A DNA stretch of 64,000 nucleotides, taken from positions 62,001-126,000 of the forward strand of contig UQMZ01000001.1 of NCBI GenBank assembly GCA_900542185.1, given 5' to 3'. Position 1 is the stretch's first letter, and the number at the start of each line of letters is the position of its first letter. The notes beneath the pieces were generated by a model. That model worked only from the letters and a program-made list of their open reading frames with translations, had not been told where the DNA came from and made no database searches. The DNA is from an uncultured Bacteroidales bacterium (GTDB taxonomy: Bacteria > Bacteroidota > Bacteroidia > Bacteroidales > Muribaculaceae). Position numbers and translations under genes: made by a program. Positions 16,900 through 25,439 of the stretch are shown one piece after another.

Positions 16900-18021
16900 C
16901 TATATCTTATAGTGTAACAAATCACGGCAACCAGCCAGGACTTCGTCAATAATATCATGGCAACGCTTTTCAGACAACTGGATTTTGGTTCCCACAGCAA
17001 CGAAATCTGATAATTTCGGATGCCCCGTGCCATTGACGGAGGTGGCATGCTCGCCATTATATCCTTCGGTACATAATGTAAGGTCGTATGCCGGCGCAAG
17101 TCGCCATATCCAATTGCCGGTATCGCCATCCGGAATCACGTAAAAACTGAAATTCTTACAGTGGTCGTCTTTATTGTCGGAGAAGTAATTGAACAGCATG
17201 CGTCGGTACAACTGCTCTACATCCACTTGACTCTGTGTTAAGTAGCCTGTGAGGGCAAGTAGGTTGGAATAGTCCATGAAGGGCTGACTGAGCGAAAGCC
17301 CAAGCAGGGCTCCTGCAGTGGCTGTATGTAACCTATTGTTGCCGGAATCTATGTCAAACCTGCGTGATGCGAAATACCTGTCGTTGATTAGCTTAAAGTC
17401 GGGAACGATAATACCGCATTTGCGGGCCGTTTCATTATACTGATGTTCCAGTTTCCCAATATCCTTGGGATCGTATATATGTCTGAATTTTACAATCCAA
17501 TGTCCCTCGGAGTCGGAAAACACAGCTTTGGGACGCGCGCCGCCGCTGTTGCCGCTGTTATAGAGCAACAAGCCGGCATCGCTGTCCTGCTGTTCTTTAA
17601 GAACTTCAATGGCCATCTGCTGAAGCTGGTCGAAATCTGTTATTGATTCCCCAGGTTCAAGAGTAAAGGCCGGATCGTAAGTGAGTGCGCCCATTCCGTT
17701 GTCTCCTACAATAGCGAGTCTGTCGAGCGAAGATAGATCCGAATCGTTGATTCCCTGACGCATCAGAATCTTATGCAGTAGGTATCGGCCATATCCATCG
17801 GGTAAACTGTCTTCGAAAATCCCGAAATTGCCGTTAAACGGCTGTAGATTTGCTATGAAGACTTCCGGTTGTAACGGCAGCTCAAGAGGGGATATGCTGA
17901 ATCCCTCGGCAAGCCATGAACTGTCGTATTCAAATACATTGAGACGATTGTCGGGAGTGAGCGACAATGTGCCGACAGGCCGGCCACGAAACCGGACTTG
18001 AAGTTTTTCGGTATGATTCAT
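16900..18021 (-). CDS. hipA: HipA-type serine/threonine kinase toxin
   Basis: A 373-residue HipA-family kinase. The N-terminal part (about 1-110) is the small HipA N-domain with GIFEDSLPDGYGRYLL. The kinase part shows the ATP-site loop NSGNSGGARPK (about 155-165), the ATP-binding lysine in IVKF (Lys178), the catalytic loop DDHCKNFSF (Asp285/286, Lys289, Asn290) and the magnesium-binding PAYDL (Asp313). All kinase residues I can check are intact, so it is probably active. HipA of E. coli phosphorylates glutamyl-tRNA synthetase and halts translation; targets of this homologue are unknown. The start overlaps the antitoxin stop by ATGA, the usual toxin-antitoxin coupling. Confidence 0.9.
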   Translation of the reverse strand: MNHTEKLQVRFRGRPVGTLSLTPDNRLNVFEYDSSWLAEGFSISPLELPLQPEVFIANLQPFNGNFGIFEDSLPDGYGRYLLHKILMRQGINDSDLSSLDRLAIVGDNGMGALTYDPAFTLEPGESITDFDQLQQMAIEVLKEQQDSDAGLLLYNSGNSGGARPKAVFSDSEGHWIVKFRHIYDPKDIGKLEHQYNETARKCGIIVPDFKLINDRYFASRRFDIDSGNNRLHTATAGALLGLSLSQPFMDYSNLLALTGYLTQSQVDVEQLYRRMLFNYFSDNKDDHCKNFSFYVIPDGDTGNWIWRLAPAYDLTLCTEGYNGEHATSVNGTGHPKLSDFVAVGTKIQLSEKRCHDIIDEVLAGCRDLLHYKI

Positions 18022-18371
18022 TTTTTTATCGGATAAGCGCGTTTATCATCTTTTTTGCGTCGGATCAGCTCAAGTTCCTGCATGGTGTTGAATTTTGCCA
18101 CACCGAACAAATTCCTGATGTCGGATATATAGCCTAATGCCATGGCAAGCTTTACGAGCGATTCAAAGCCAATAAGCCCTGTACGTTCAAAACGGGCCAC
18201 TGTAGACAGGGGTACTCCTGCCGACTTCGCGATATGTTGCCGTGTGATATTCTTTTCTACACGTCGTCTGCGGAAATTCTCCGCCACTTCCTTTGCTATT
18301 TCCTCAGGATTGTCCAGCGTATAGTTGTCCAATAATGACAATATATCATTACTAATGCCGTTTTGTACCAT
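18018..18371 (-). CDS. hipB: HipB-like XRE-family antitoxin
   Basis: A 117-residue protein with a helix-turn-helix of the XRE/Cro type (about 40-90: ITRQHIAKSAGVPLSTVARFERTG), flanked by an acidic N-terminal arm and a basic tail ending AYPIKK. It precedes the HipA-type kinase with a four-base overlap. HipB proteins neutralise HipA by binding it and repress their own operon by binding operators at the promoter. A well-formed promoter lies just upstream, and the AT-rich dyad-like sequence around it (18375-18405) is the place to look for the operator. Confidence 0.87.
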   Translation of the reverse strand: MVQNGISNDILSLLDNYTLDNPEEIAKEVAENFRRRRVEKNITRQHIAKSAGVPLSTVARFERTGLIGFESLVKLAMALGYISDIRNLFGVAKFNTMQELELIRRKKDDKRAYPIKK

Positions 18372-18392
18372 AATACAGTTAATATTTTAATA

Positions 18393-18424
18393 CAAATATA
18401 GGCTATTTTTCTGAAGTATGCAAA
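18393..18424 (-). promoter_or_regulatory. hipBA promoter
   Basis: On the minus strand TTTG (18421-18424), a 20-base spacer and TATATTTG (18393-18400) match the Bacteroidota vegetative promoter consensus. The -7 element is about 20 bases upstream of the hipB start. Confidence 0.75.
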
Positions 18425-18597
18425 TCTTCTTTTATCTTTGTAATTCAATCATTGAGTCCACTTAAATGTAATTTTATAACAGGATGTCAATCTATAAATG
18501 GTAAATCGTTGAACATCTAAGATGTAGTAAATTTTAAGGAGCGATGTCTGATTCCTAATTATCAATTGAATGGACGAGACGGCCTGGTTTGAATAAC

Positions 18598-18622
18598 AAC
18601 CGTGGTTTCGACAACCGTGGTT
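18598..18622 (-). terminator. Hairpin downstream of the Crp-like gene
   Basis: Two copies of AACCGTGGTT (18598-18607 and 18613-18622) lie five bases apart and can fold on each other with eight Watson-Crick pairs and two G-T or A-C type central pairs. It lies about 50 bases beyond the stop of the Crp-like gene. The rest of 18372-18673 holds the hipB promoter and AT-rich sequence with no gene. Confidence 0.4.
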
Positions 18623-18673
18623 TCTATTTGCAAAGATACATCATTGTGATGTCGGCGAGGTTGCGGATTATGG

Positions 18674-19237
18674 TCAGCGGTGCCGGCGCAGGCGAGTCAG
18701 GTGACGGACGGTAATGTTGAGGTAGGAGGCGATGTCTTTCAGACGGAACATCGCATCCAGGTTGGGGTGCTCTGCCAACAGTTCTTCATATCGCTGAACC
18801 GGCGACTTGCTCTGCAGATTATTATACAATGTGTAGATATCCGGGAAAAGCGTATCACCCTTAACCATTATCAGGTCGCGAAGCATCGGATCGCTGTCCA
18901 ACATGCTACCTAAATCCTCTGTCGGGAGACATGATATCACGCATGGGGTTACCGCTATCATCGACGTTTTCGATTTCAGACCCATAAGCGCGAAGGGAAA
19001 ATCGGCGACCAATTGCCCCTTGAACGCCAAGTTTATAACATGTTCCGACCCATCTTCACCGTATGCCACCTGTTTAAGTGAACCTGATTCGATATATCCG
19101 AAATATTGTGCCACTGTACCTGCTGAAAAGAACTCGGACCCTCGTTTGTATTGCCGTAGCATTCCATCGTATTGGCACATCTGCTGAAGTAACCAGCCCG
19201 CGGATGTGTCGGGATGTATGTCATGACGGTTTACCAT
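18674..19237 (-). CDS. Crp/Fnr-family transcription regulator
   Basis: A 187-residue regulator. Residues about 25-120 form a cyclic-nucleotide-binding-like beta-roll (RGSEFFSAGTVAQYFGYIESG, then VADFPFALMG), with no sign of the full phosphate-binding cassette needed for cAMP. The dimer helix follows (SPVQRYEELLAEHP). The C-terminal helix-turn-helix is RLKDIASYLNITVRHLTRLR. Length is normal for the short Bacteroidota members of the family. Ligand and targets cannot be read from the sequence. No partner gene is adjacent in the same direction. Its only good promoter match is about 420 bases upstream, which implies a long leader. Confidence 0.82.
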   Translation of the reverse strand: MVNRHDIHPDTSAGWLLQQMCQYDGMLRQYKRGSEFFSAGTVAQYFGYIESGSLKQVAYGEDGSEHVINLAFKGQLVADFPFALMGLKSKTSMIAVTPCVISCLPTEDLGSMLDSDPMLRDLIMVKGDTLFPDIYTLYNNLQSKSPVQRYEELLAEHPNLDAMFRLKDIASYLNITVRHLTRLRRHR

Positions 19238-19655
19238 AATTATATGATACGGTGAACAGGGCAGGTCGGTAAGACCGTGGCAGGGTCTGTCCGGATATTA
19301 TGTTCAGGCACCGAATTCCCTGCGATGCATTAACGTTATGACATGAAAAGCGCGGGAATCTTATCTGTTGCTCGTCCCGCTGTGTAAGGCTCTGGCATCG
19401 CCCATTCCCATAAGACGAGCAACGCAGAAGCCCACGCATATATGAATATGTATACGTCCGTATACACGCATTCATACCATAGGCATCTATCGTTGCTAAT
19501 CTTGACGGGAACGTAAAACTGCCAGATTCTACACAGCCAAGAAATAGCGCAAATAAACGCTTTTATGAAAAATTCTATTGGAGAAGACCATTGGCCTTCA
19601 ATATAGAAAAGTATTTCCCAACCCTCAGCCCCTTGGGCTTCCGAGTCAAGTATAG
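19238..19655 (-). other. Non-coding leader region with alternative stems
   Basis: No gene is visible. Inverted arms GTTGCTCGTC (19367-19376) and GACGAGCAAC (19414-19423) can pair. The arms GCGGGA (19352-19357) and TCCCGC (19375-19380) can also pair, and the two stems overlap at 19375-19376 and so exclude each other. A further stem AGCCC/GGGCT lies at about 19627-19640. Confidence 0.35.
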
Positions 19656-19686
19656 CAAAATTACAAAAATATTTTTAAGGTACAAA
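19656..19686 (-). promoter_or_regulatory. Minus-strand promoter far upstream of the Crp-like gene
   Basis: TTTG (19683-19686), a 19-base spacer and TAATTTTG (19656-19663) on the minus strand match the consensus exactly. The next gene in that direction starts at 19237. The region between has no convincing gene, so the transcript has either a leader of about 410 bases or a separate non-coding RNA. Confidence 0.6.
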
Positions 19687-19719
19687 ATAAGGTTATGTCT
19701 AATTCATAAATAATCCATA

Positions 19720-19749
19720 AAAACTAATTTGCACCAACAGATCAGTTTT
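19720..19749. promoter_or_regulatory. Dyad upstream of the DUF1349 gene, shared with the LuxR-type gene
   Basis: AAAACTAAT (19720-19728) and ATCAGTTTT (19741-19749) form an imperfect inverted repeat. The same half-sites, including the longer left block AAAACTAATTTGC, occur at 21390-21419 upstream of the LuxR-type regulator gene. I infer a shared operator. Confidence 0.45.
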
Positions 19750-19782
19750 TGTAATATCTTAGATTTTGGTTAAAATTGACTA

Positions 19783-19813
19783 TTGCGATCTGAGAGGATG
19801 ATGTGTAATTTTG
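19783..19813 (+). promoter_or_regulatory. Promoter of the DUF1349 lipoprotein gene
   Basis: TTGC (19783-19786), a 19-base spacer and TAATTTTG (19806-19813) fit the Bacteroidota promoter pattern. Transcription would begin about 28 bases before the start codon at 19848. Confidence 0.65.
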
Positions 19814-19847
19814 CAGCATCAAACATCAATAATAAGAAAAAGGTATT

Positions 19848-20573
19848 ATGAAATTAAAAAATGTAGTGGCAACCACTTTGGCCATGCTGATTCTTGTGGC
19901 TTGTGCTTCTAAAACAGAGGAGGTGAAAGACAGCGCTTATGCGCCTTCCTTCGAAATCAAGGATTGTGATGTGATGCTGGGAGGCATACATTTTACCAAA
20001 ATGATAAACAATGCCGTGAACCAAGTGAGCCAGTCAGACTCTGTGATACGCTTCGTAGCACCGGAAGGCACAGATATCTTCATAGATCCCAATGGAAAAC
20101 TAACCAAATCGACTGCACAGATCCTGCTGACGGAGATTGATAACTCCAGGCCATTCACATTCAAAGGCCGCCTGAAACCGGGATTCACGAAAGAAGGACT
20201 ATACAATGCCGCCAACCTTATGGTTGTCGCCAACGACACGCTATGGCAGAAAATATGCTTCGAACAGGACGAGCGCGGGAAGCACCGTGTCGTAACGGTA
20301 AGGACTGTAGGTGCGTCTGACGACAATAATCATGAAGTTATCGAGCAAGATAATATTTATTATAAAATCTCATCCGATACCCATACAATAGCCAGTTATT
20401 ATTCTCTTGACGGTAATGAATGGCAGATGGTTAGACTGTACAGGAACGACTATCCGCAGAAACTGTATCTCGGTATATGCTCGCAGGCTCCGGTTAAAGG
20501 AGAATGTGTAAGTGAGTTCAGTGATCTTTCGCTGACAACAGACAATGTCGGAGATTTCCGGTTAGGGAATTAA
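19848..20573 (+). CDS. DUF1349-domain lipoprotein
   Basis: A 241-residue lipoprotein (signal MKLKNVVATTLAMLILVAC, lipid-bearing Cys19). Residues about 45-235 match the DUF1349 family (concanavalin-like sandwich; also called the Regulation of enolase 1 family) through the blocks FIDPNGKL, DNSRPFTFKGRLKPGFT, LWQKICFEQDERGKHRVVTV and SDDNNHEVI. Bacterial members are thought to bind or act on sugars, but no catalytic activity is settled. The gene converges on the LuxR-type regulator gene and their 3' ends overlap by 12 bases. A shared dyad upstream of both suggests common control. Confidence 0.8.
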   Translation: MKLKNVVATTLAMLILVACASKTEEVKDSAYAPSFEIKDCDVMLGGIHFTKMINNAVNQVSQSDSVIRFVAPEGTDIFIDPNGKLTKSTAQILLTEIDNSRPFTFKGRLKPGFTKEGLYNAANLMVVANDTLWQKICFEQDERGKHRVVTVRTVGASDDNNHEVIEQDNIYYKISSDTHTIASYYSLDGNEWQMVRLYRNDYPQKLYLGICSQAPVKGECVSEFSDLSLTTDNVGDFRLGN

Positions 20574-21317
20574 TCCCATGGCTCGGGCAACCTTGCATGC
20601 TTCAATGGCATTGCCTACCTTAAGTTTCGTCAGTATGTTCTGACGGTGCCTGTGAACGGTATTGACGCTGATAAATAGCTGATCGGCTATTTCCTTGCTC
20701 TGCAGGCCGTTGTCTATAAGTCTGAGCACGGATATTTCACGAGAAGAAAGAAATTTGGTATAATTGTTGGTCGTCAGTACGCCACTCTCTCCGGTGAGCG
20801 TATTGACGATTTTTGGTGTGTCCTGACTGTTATTCTTTATGGTATACACACACATATTCAGCCAATAACTGCCGTCTTTAGTTCCAGCCAGGGAAAACAT
20901 GCGGTGTTGTATGCGACGCCATTTCCCGGCAATGTCCTGTAAACGTATGGTATCATGCAAAACATAATTTCTTCTTTCTTCCGGGGTGTATTTCTGAGTC
21001 ATGTGTAAGTATGCAAGCTCATGGGCATGTCTGTAAATCAAATCGTCAGGATCCGTACGATTGAAAATGAAATCTTCATAGAGTGACGGTATTGTGGCGC
21101 GACGTTCCGATGCCGGCAATCCAATAATATCTGCCAGGCCGCCAAAACAACAATAACTACAGTTTCTTATCGAATCGCCCATCGATACGATGGCATTTTC
21201 TGCCAATGCATACGCCTCGGCTATATGCAATGCTTCTTCCAGTTTGCTTGTATCCGCCTTTTCGGTAAAAGGTTGTGACAGGTATAGCTTATTTATCGGT
21301 TCAAAATATTTGTCCAT
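20562..21317 (-). CDS. LuxR-type transcription regulator
   Basis: A 251-residue regulator; I prefer the ATG at 21317 to the TTG two codons earlier. The C-terminal 65 residues are a LuxR/FixJ-type helix-turn-helix (about 185-248: LSSREISVLRLIDNGLQSKE, then the recognition helix in SVNTVHRHRQNILTKL). The N-terminal 170 residues contain PAS-like sequence (YRHAHELAYLHM, RRIQHRMFSLAGTKDGSYWL) but no phosphorylatable receiver aspartate pattern, so it is not a classical response regulator. Proteins of this kind in Bacteroidales sense unknown signals. The cysteine group NCSYCCFGG near residue 55 could bind metal or respond to redox state, which is only a suggestion. Confidence 0.78.
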   Translation of the reverse strand: MDKYFEPINKLYLSQPFTEKADTSKLEEALHIAEAYALAENAIVSMGDSIRNCSYCCFGGLADIIGLPASERRATIPSLYEDFIFNRTDPDDLIYRHAHELAYLHMTQKYTPEERRNYVLHDTIRLQDIAGKWRRIQHRMFSLAGTKDGSYWLNMCVYTIKNNSQDTPKIVNTLTGESGVLTTNNYTKFLSSREISVLRLIDNGLQSKEIADQLFISVNTVHRHRQNILTKLKVGNAIEACKVARAMGLIP

Positions 21318-21365
21318 ATACAATTGTAAAAGTCCTTGTCGTGTGGTATCCTCTTATTGGGATGA

Positions 21366-21373
21366 CAAATATA
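21366..21373 (-). promoter_or_regulatory. -7 element of the LuxR-type gene
   Basis: TATATTTG on the minus strand fits TAnnTTTG and lies about 50 bases upstream of the start codon. No good -33 element is at the normal spacing; instead the promoter-distal side is occupied by the 20-bp dyad at 21382-21426, consistent with control by an activator or repressor. Confidence 0.5.
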
Positions 21374-21381
21374 ATACATTA

Positions 21382-21426
21382 AAGCCGTTAAAACTAATTT
21401 GCGTTACAAATCAGTTTTAACGGCTT
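21382..21426 (-). terminator. Long AT-rich hairpin, possible terminator and operator
   Basis: Arms of 20 bases (21382-21401 and 21407-21426) around a five-base loop pair completely in minus-strand RNA apart from one G-U. It follows the gene ending at 21533 and precedes the LuxR-type gene. It also contains the AAAACTAATTTGC and ATCAGTTTT half-sites found at 19720-19749, so it may act on DNA as well as RNA. Confidence 0.5.
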
Positions 21427-21532
21427 CTGTCAGGAATCGATGGAAATGATTACCGGACTATAATCTCGCGAGAAGAGAGCAACTCCCGGTATTTTACAGG
21501 TCAAGCACCCAGTTGATAGACTTCTGGTCGGC

Positions 21533-22438
21533 TTATTTTACAAGCACTTTCTTGTGGTTTATGATGTAGATGCCACCGGGGAGGCCATCAGTTGCATTCA
21601 CGATATCAACGTTATTGCGAATCATACGACCTGAAATGTCATACACATTAGTTTTGCGGGAATTGTCTATGATATATAAGGCTGCGCCTGTCATAGCGTC
21701 TGGATAGTAGACCTTTACTACAGGTACAGGGGTGTGAATCAAGAATTCCTTGTTTTCATTAATGGCAGAAATGGCAGCATTGGTTAGAGTGAATGTGCGC
21801 ACATTGCCATCGCCTTCAGACGCGAGTTCAAGATTCGTCCAGTCGCCCTTGCAGATATTTACCCATTCGGGAGCTGTTTCGAATTCAACTGCGATTTTCG
21901 TTTTGTCTTCAGGAATCTGCGTATAGACATTTACATTAGGGGTGCGCGTTCCATAGGCGATTATTCCCTGCGGATTGAATGTCTCGGAACTTTTTGTCAC
22001 CTTTACCACGGTCGCGCCTCCGCCACCTTGAACATATATGCCTTCGGCGCAGTTGGCAATCATTTCGTCGGTGACTCCTACCGATACCTCTCCATCGGCT
22101 ATTTCCGGGGCGTTGATGTTAGTCGTGCCCAAAAGAACGCTCCAATCGCTGTTTTTGATGAGGCAATTACCGTTATTAGGGTCGCCACCGGTGAAATGGA
22201 ACACGAGAATGTCGCCGGCTTTCACTTTGCTTTTGTCGATGCCGACTCCGAGTCCCTGCCAGTTGTCGAGTTTGAAATCTCCTTGCCAAAGCACGTCGGC
22301 ATCATTCTCATTTTCCGGACTCTCACGGTCGAAGACTGTTACGGACTCCTGACTTTCTGATGTCAGGGACACTGTAGCGGCGTTGATGGCCATAAGCGGC
22401 GCAGCAACTGCCGCGATTAGTAATAATTGTTTGATCAT
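21533..22438 (-). CDS. Secreted protein with T9SS-type sorting tail, end of the polysaccharide locus
   Basis: A 301-residue exported protein: signal peptide about 1-21 (ending AINAA), two repeated beta-rich segments of about 100 residues (LWQGDFKLDNWQGLGVGI with GDILVFHFTGG, and later EFETAPEWVNICKGDW), and a C-terminal sorting-like domain with VYDISGRMIRNNV and GGIYIINHKKVLVK. The first segment resembles small carbohydrate-binding or phosphate-binding-like modules seen in Bacteroidota secreted proteins, but I cannot assign it. It lies 62 bases after the GH2 gene in the same direction, so it is probably the last gene of that operon. Binding of the locus substrate or cell-surface anchoring is a reasonable inference. 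Confidence 0.6.
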   Translation of the reverse strand: MIKQLLLIAAVAAPLMAINAATVSLTSESQESVTVFDRESPENENDADVLWQGDFKLDNWQGLGVGIDKSKVKAGDILVFHFTGGDPNNGNCLIKNSDWSVLLGTTNINAPEIADGEVSVGVTDEMIANCAEGIYVQGGGGATVVKVTKSSETFNPQGIIAYGTRTPNVNVYTQIPEDKTKIAVEFETAPEWVNICKGDWTNLELASEGDGNVRTFTLTNAAISAINENKEFLIHTPVPVVKVYYPDAMTGAALYIIDNSRKTNVYDISGRMIRNNVDIVNATDGLPGGIYIINHKKVLVK

Positions 22439-22500
22439 AACTTTAAATTTGTTTAAGGTTACTGTTAGATATTATGTAGATGCTGTAAAACTATGCTTAA

Positions 22501-25437
22501 TCATTCAGCCTCAAGTATAAAAGACTGGTGGTATGGCTGATTGCCGGGTATGCTGTATTTCTTAAGGGGCCATGCACCCCAGGAATTGATGCCGCCAACT
22601 CCCATTATGTTGAGGTCGATGTTTACGTTTAAGAAGTTGCCCCGCTCCATTTCATCGGGATGACGGGCCTTAAGAGCGTCCTCTCCATAATCCCAAAGAC
22701 GGATGCAAAGTGGCTGCATCCCTTTGATATTTATTTTCCTGTCTGCAGATGACAGTTTCATCCATCTTATATCGCATCGGTTGCCGTTGTCCTGCGGACG
22801 TACATAATCATGCATGTACTCCTTTACAGGCAGCCTGTAACGTCCGATGAACTGCGAGGTCTTTCTGTCCGGATAATTTTCGTACGGGCCTCGGCCATAC
22901 CATTCCACGTTGTTGAATTCGACCGGCACCTGCATCTGAAATCCGAATTTGGGCATTTGCGGGATGTAGGAGGAAACAGGATTGTAATCGGCATCGACCT
23001 GTATGTCGCCATTACCATTGAATCGATATGTCAGGCAGTAGTCGGCGACTGAGGGGAGTGAACACTTTATCCTGATTTCCGCCACTCCGTTTTCAATCTT
23101 CGAAGATATGTGTCGCACCTCGCGCCTTTCCGCAATGTCCTTCCATACAGCCAGGCTGTCGGAATAGTTGGTGGCTCTGAGATTGTCGTTGACCGGTCGC
23201 CAGAAGTGTGGAACCAACGGAGAATACAGCAAATCCTTCCCGTTGACATTCCATTGCGTCAAGGCTCCGTTCTTATTGATACGTGCATAAGCATCTGGAG
23301 TCTTGACAATAAGGCCGTCTTTAGTTTCAGTTATTTCAGGAGTCTTGGAGGAAGTGGCGATTTTTTCAGGATATCTGTAAGGGGACAGCTCAAATTGCTT
23401 TCGGGCTATTACAAATCCCTTCTTGGCCCAGGGCTTGTCGTCCTTCAAGGTGGCATATACATTCAACAGCTGCTCGCCCCCTTCGCCGGCTTCCTGTATA
23501 GAATAATCATATTCGTCCAGCGAAGTGAAGGAATCACGGTTTATAGGCGTGACATGACGCAGGCTGTCCATACTGAAGTCAAGAGGCTGGTACACATGCT
23601 GCACTTCGTAATAATGAGGATGCGGAGTGCGGTCGGGAGCCAAAAGGCCATTGATGCAGAAATTGCTGTCGTTGGGTAAATCATCATAATCTCCACCGTA
23701 AGCCCAATGACCGTTCTGTTCAAGACCCTGATCTACCCAATCCCAAATAGCAGCGCAGGTAATGGTGGAATCGTTGTATATGATGTCCCAGTATTCCTTG
23801 AAGTTTCCCATCGAATTGCCCATGGCATGAGCGTATTCACGGGTGCTGACCGGTTTGTCCTTTACTCCGTGGTTGGCGAACCATTCGGGGGAAACATAGC
23901 CGAAATCATGCATTGACGACACGCCTGGATCGGTTTCATAGAACGGCAATGCCAGAGTGTCGAGGCTTAACACTTCGTCATACATAGCACGGATATTAGT
24001 GCCGACGGCTCCTTCGTTGCCGAGCGACCAGAATGTGACGCATGGATGATTATAATCCCTGCGGACAAGGGAACGGGCGCGGTCCACATGGGGCTTCAGC
24101 CATAAAGGATCCTCGCCGAGTATGGTGTTGCCATATCCGTATCCATGGCTCTCCTGATTGGCTTCGTCCATGACATATATTCCCCATCGGTCGCATAATT
24201 CATATAGATATGGCGACTGAGGATAATGGGAAGTACGCAACATATTGATGTTGCATTGCTTCATCAGGCGTATGTCAGTCTCGATTGTCTTATTATCTAC
24301 GTAATGGCCTGTGCGTGGATGGAAATCATGTCTGTTGACACCTCGTAACTTGACATTCCAGCCGTTTATTTTCAATACGCTGCCGATAGTTTCCACCCGT
24401 TTTATTCCAACATGATAATCAAAGTGCTCCAGCACTTTGCCATGTCTGTCCACCAGCTCGATGGAGTATGGATAAAGGTTGGGTTTTTCGGCCGACCACA
24501 GCTGAGGGTCGTGTATGGAATGCTTAAGGATGATGTCCGTCGTATCGCCATGCGCCAGGCCCGGAACTTTCCCGGATATTCTACGGCCGTCAATGTTCAG
24601 CACGACTGACATGTCGCGAGTCTTCCCTTTACCGGTGTTGCATAGAGACACTTTCATCTCAAGGTCAGCCCTTCTGAAATCATGAGTTGTGCGGTATTGT
24701 ATATGATAGTCGCTGATGTGGGCTAATGGACGAACCCACAATTGCACGGACCGGAATATTCCGCTGAGCCGCCACATATCCTGGTCTTCAAGATAGCTGC
24801 CGTCCGACCAGCGGTATACTTCCACTGCAAGTCTGTTTTTGCCCGGGTGCATGTATGAGGTGACATCGAATTCAGCCGGTGAAAAGGAATTCTGGCTATA
24901 ACCCACTCGTTTTCCGTTAACATAGACATAAAACGCGGATTCCACGCCCTCGAATCGGAGAATAAGATTCTTGTGCCTCATGTCGGGAGTCATCACGACA
25001 TCGGTGACGTATGATCCCACCGGATTCCTATGGTCGTATGAATACCAGTCGGAGGGTGGTGTCGAAGTGACACTGGGGCGGTCCATCTTAAACGGGTAAA
25101 GGATATTTACGTATATCGGCTTTCCGAAACCTTGCGTCTGCCAGTTGCCGGGCACGTTAATTCTGTCCCATTTGGACACATCATACTCCGGAAGATAGAA
25201 GTCGACGGGTCGGGATTGGGGGTCCTTCGACCAATGGAAAGCCCACTTGCCGTCAAGCGACACAATCTCCTTGCACTCGTCTTGTCTTGACGGCAGTTGC
25301 AGGGTGCAATGATAGGGGAGTTTGTTTATACCTATTACTTCAGGATTCTCCCAATCCGGCAATTCCCCGGCACCGGCAATCGCGGCTATGCCGGAGAGCA
25401 TCAGAATATGCAGTATATAAGGAATCGTTCTTGTCAT
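22501..25437 (-). CDS. Glycoside hydrolase family 2 beta-galactosidase
   Basis: A 978-residue enzyme with a signal peptide (MTRTIPYILHILMLSGIAAI). The domain order is that of E. coli LacZ: jelly-roll (about 35-215), Ig-like (215-320), TIM barrel (320-620), Ig-like and a C-terminal beta-sandwich (700-975). Catalytic residues are visible: acid/base Glu475 in WSLGNEGA and nucleophile Glu534 in REYAHAMGNS. The magnesium-site motif is DEANQESHG. The start at 25437 follows the GH59 stop by two bases; the TTG at 25443 is less likely. Neighbours point to removal of beta-galactosyl groups from a plant-type glycan in the periplasm. Other GH2 specificities cannot be excluded, though EYAHAMGN favours beta-galactosidase. 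Confidence 0.88.
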   Translation of the reverse strand: MTRTIPYILHILMLSGIAAIAGAGELPDWENPEVIGINKLPYHCTLQLPSRQDECKEIVSLDGKWAFHWSKDPQSRPVDFYLPEYDVSKWDRINVPGNWQTQGFGKPIYVNILYPFKMDRPSVTSTPPSDWYSYDHRNPVGSYVTDVVMTPDMRHKNLILRFEGVESAFYVYVNGKRVGYSQNSFSPAEFDVTSYMHPGKNRLAVEVYRWSDGSYLEDQDMWRLSGIFRSVQLWVRPLAHISDYHIQYRTTHDFRRADLEMKVSLCNTGKGKTRDMSVVLNIDGRRISGKVPGLAHGDTTDIILKHSIHDPQLWSAEKPNLYPYSIELVDRHGKVLEHFDYHVGIKRVETIGSVLKINGWNVKLRGVNRHDFHPRTGHYVDNKTIETDIRLMKQCNINMLRTSHYPQSPYLYELCDRWGIYVMDEANQESHGYGYGNTILGEDPLWLKPHVDRARSLVRRDYNHPCVTFWSLGNEGAVGTNIRAMYDEVLSLDTLALPFYETDPGVSSMHDFGYVSPEWFANHGVKDKPVSTREYAHAMGNSMGNFKEYWDIIYNDSTITCAAIWDWVDQGLEQNGHWAYGGDYDDLPNDSNFCINGLLAPDRTPHPHYYEVQHVYQPLDFSMDSLRHVTPINRDSFTSLDEYDYSIQEAGEGGEQLLNVYATLKDDKPWAKKGFVIARKQFELSPYRYPEKIATSSKTPEITETKDGLIVKTPDAYARINKNGALTQWNVNGKDLLYSPLVPHFWRPVNDNLRATNYSDSLAVWKDIAERREVRHISSKIENGVAEIRIKCSLPSVADYCLTYRFNGNGDIQVDADYNPVSSYIPQMPKFGFQMQVPVEFNNVEWYGRGPYENYPDRKTSQFIGRYRLPVKEYMHDYVRPQDNGNRCDIRWMKLSSADRKINIKGMQPLCIRLWDYGEDALKARHPDEMERGNFLNVNIDLNIMGVGGINSWGAWPLKKYSIPGNQPYHQSFILEAE

Positions 25438-25439
25438 GA

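Noticed and set aside
16900..18371. hipBA as a marker of a mobile island
   Set aside because: No integrase, tRNA target duplication or transposase is near it, so the pair alone does not show an island.
19221..19475. An 84-codon minus-strand frame overlapping the Crp-like gene start
   Set aside because: Composition is unlike neighbouring proteins, no signal or domain is seen, and it overlaps the regulator's start; better explained as leader RNA.
21450..21505. A minus-strand stretch reading YRELLSSREIIVR then stop, like the end of a T9SS tail
   Set aside because: Only about a dozen residues fit and no upstream remnant of the domain is present in any frame, so a pseudogene cannot be supported.
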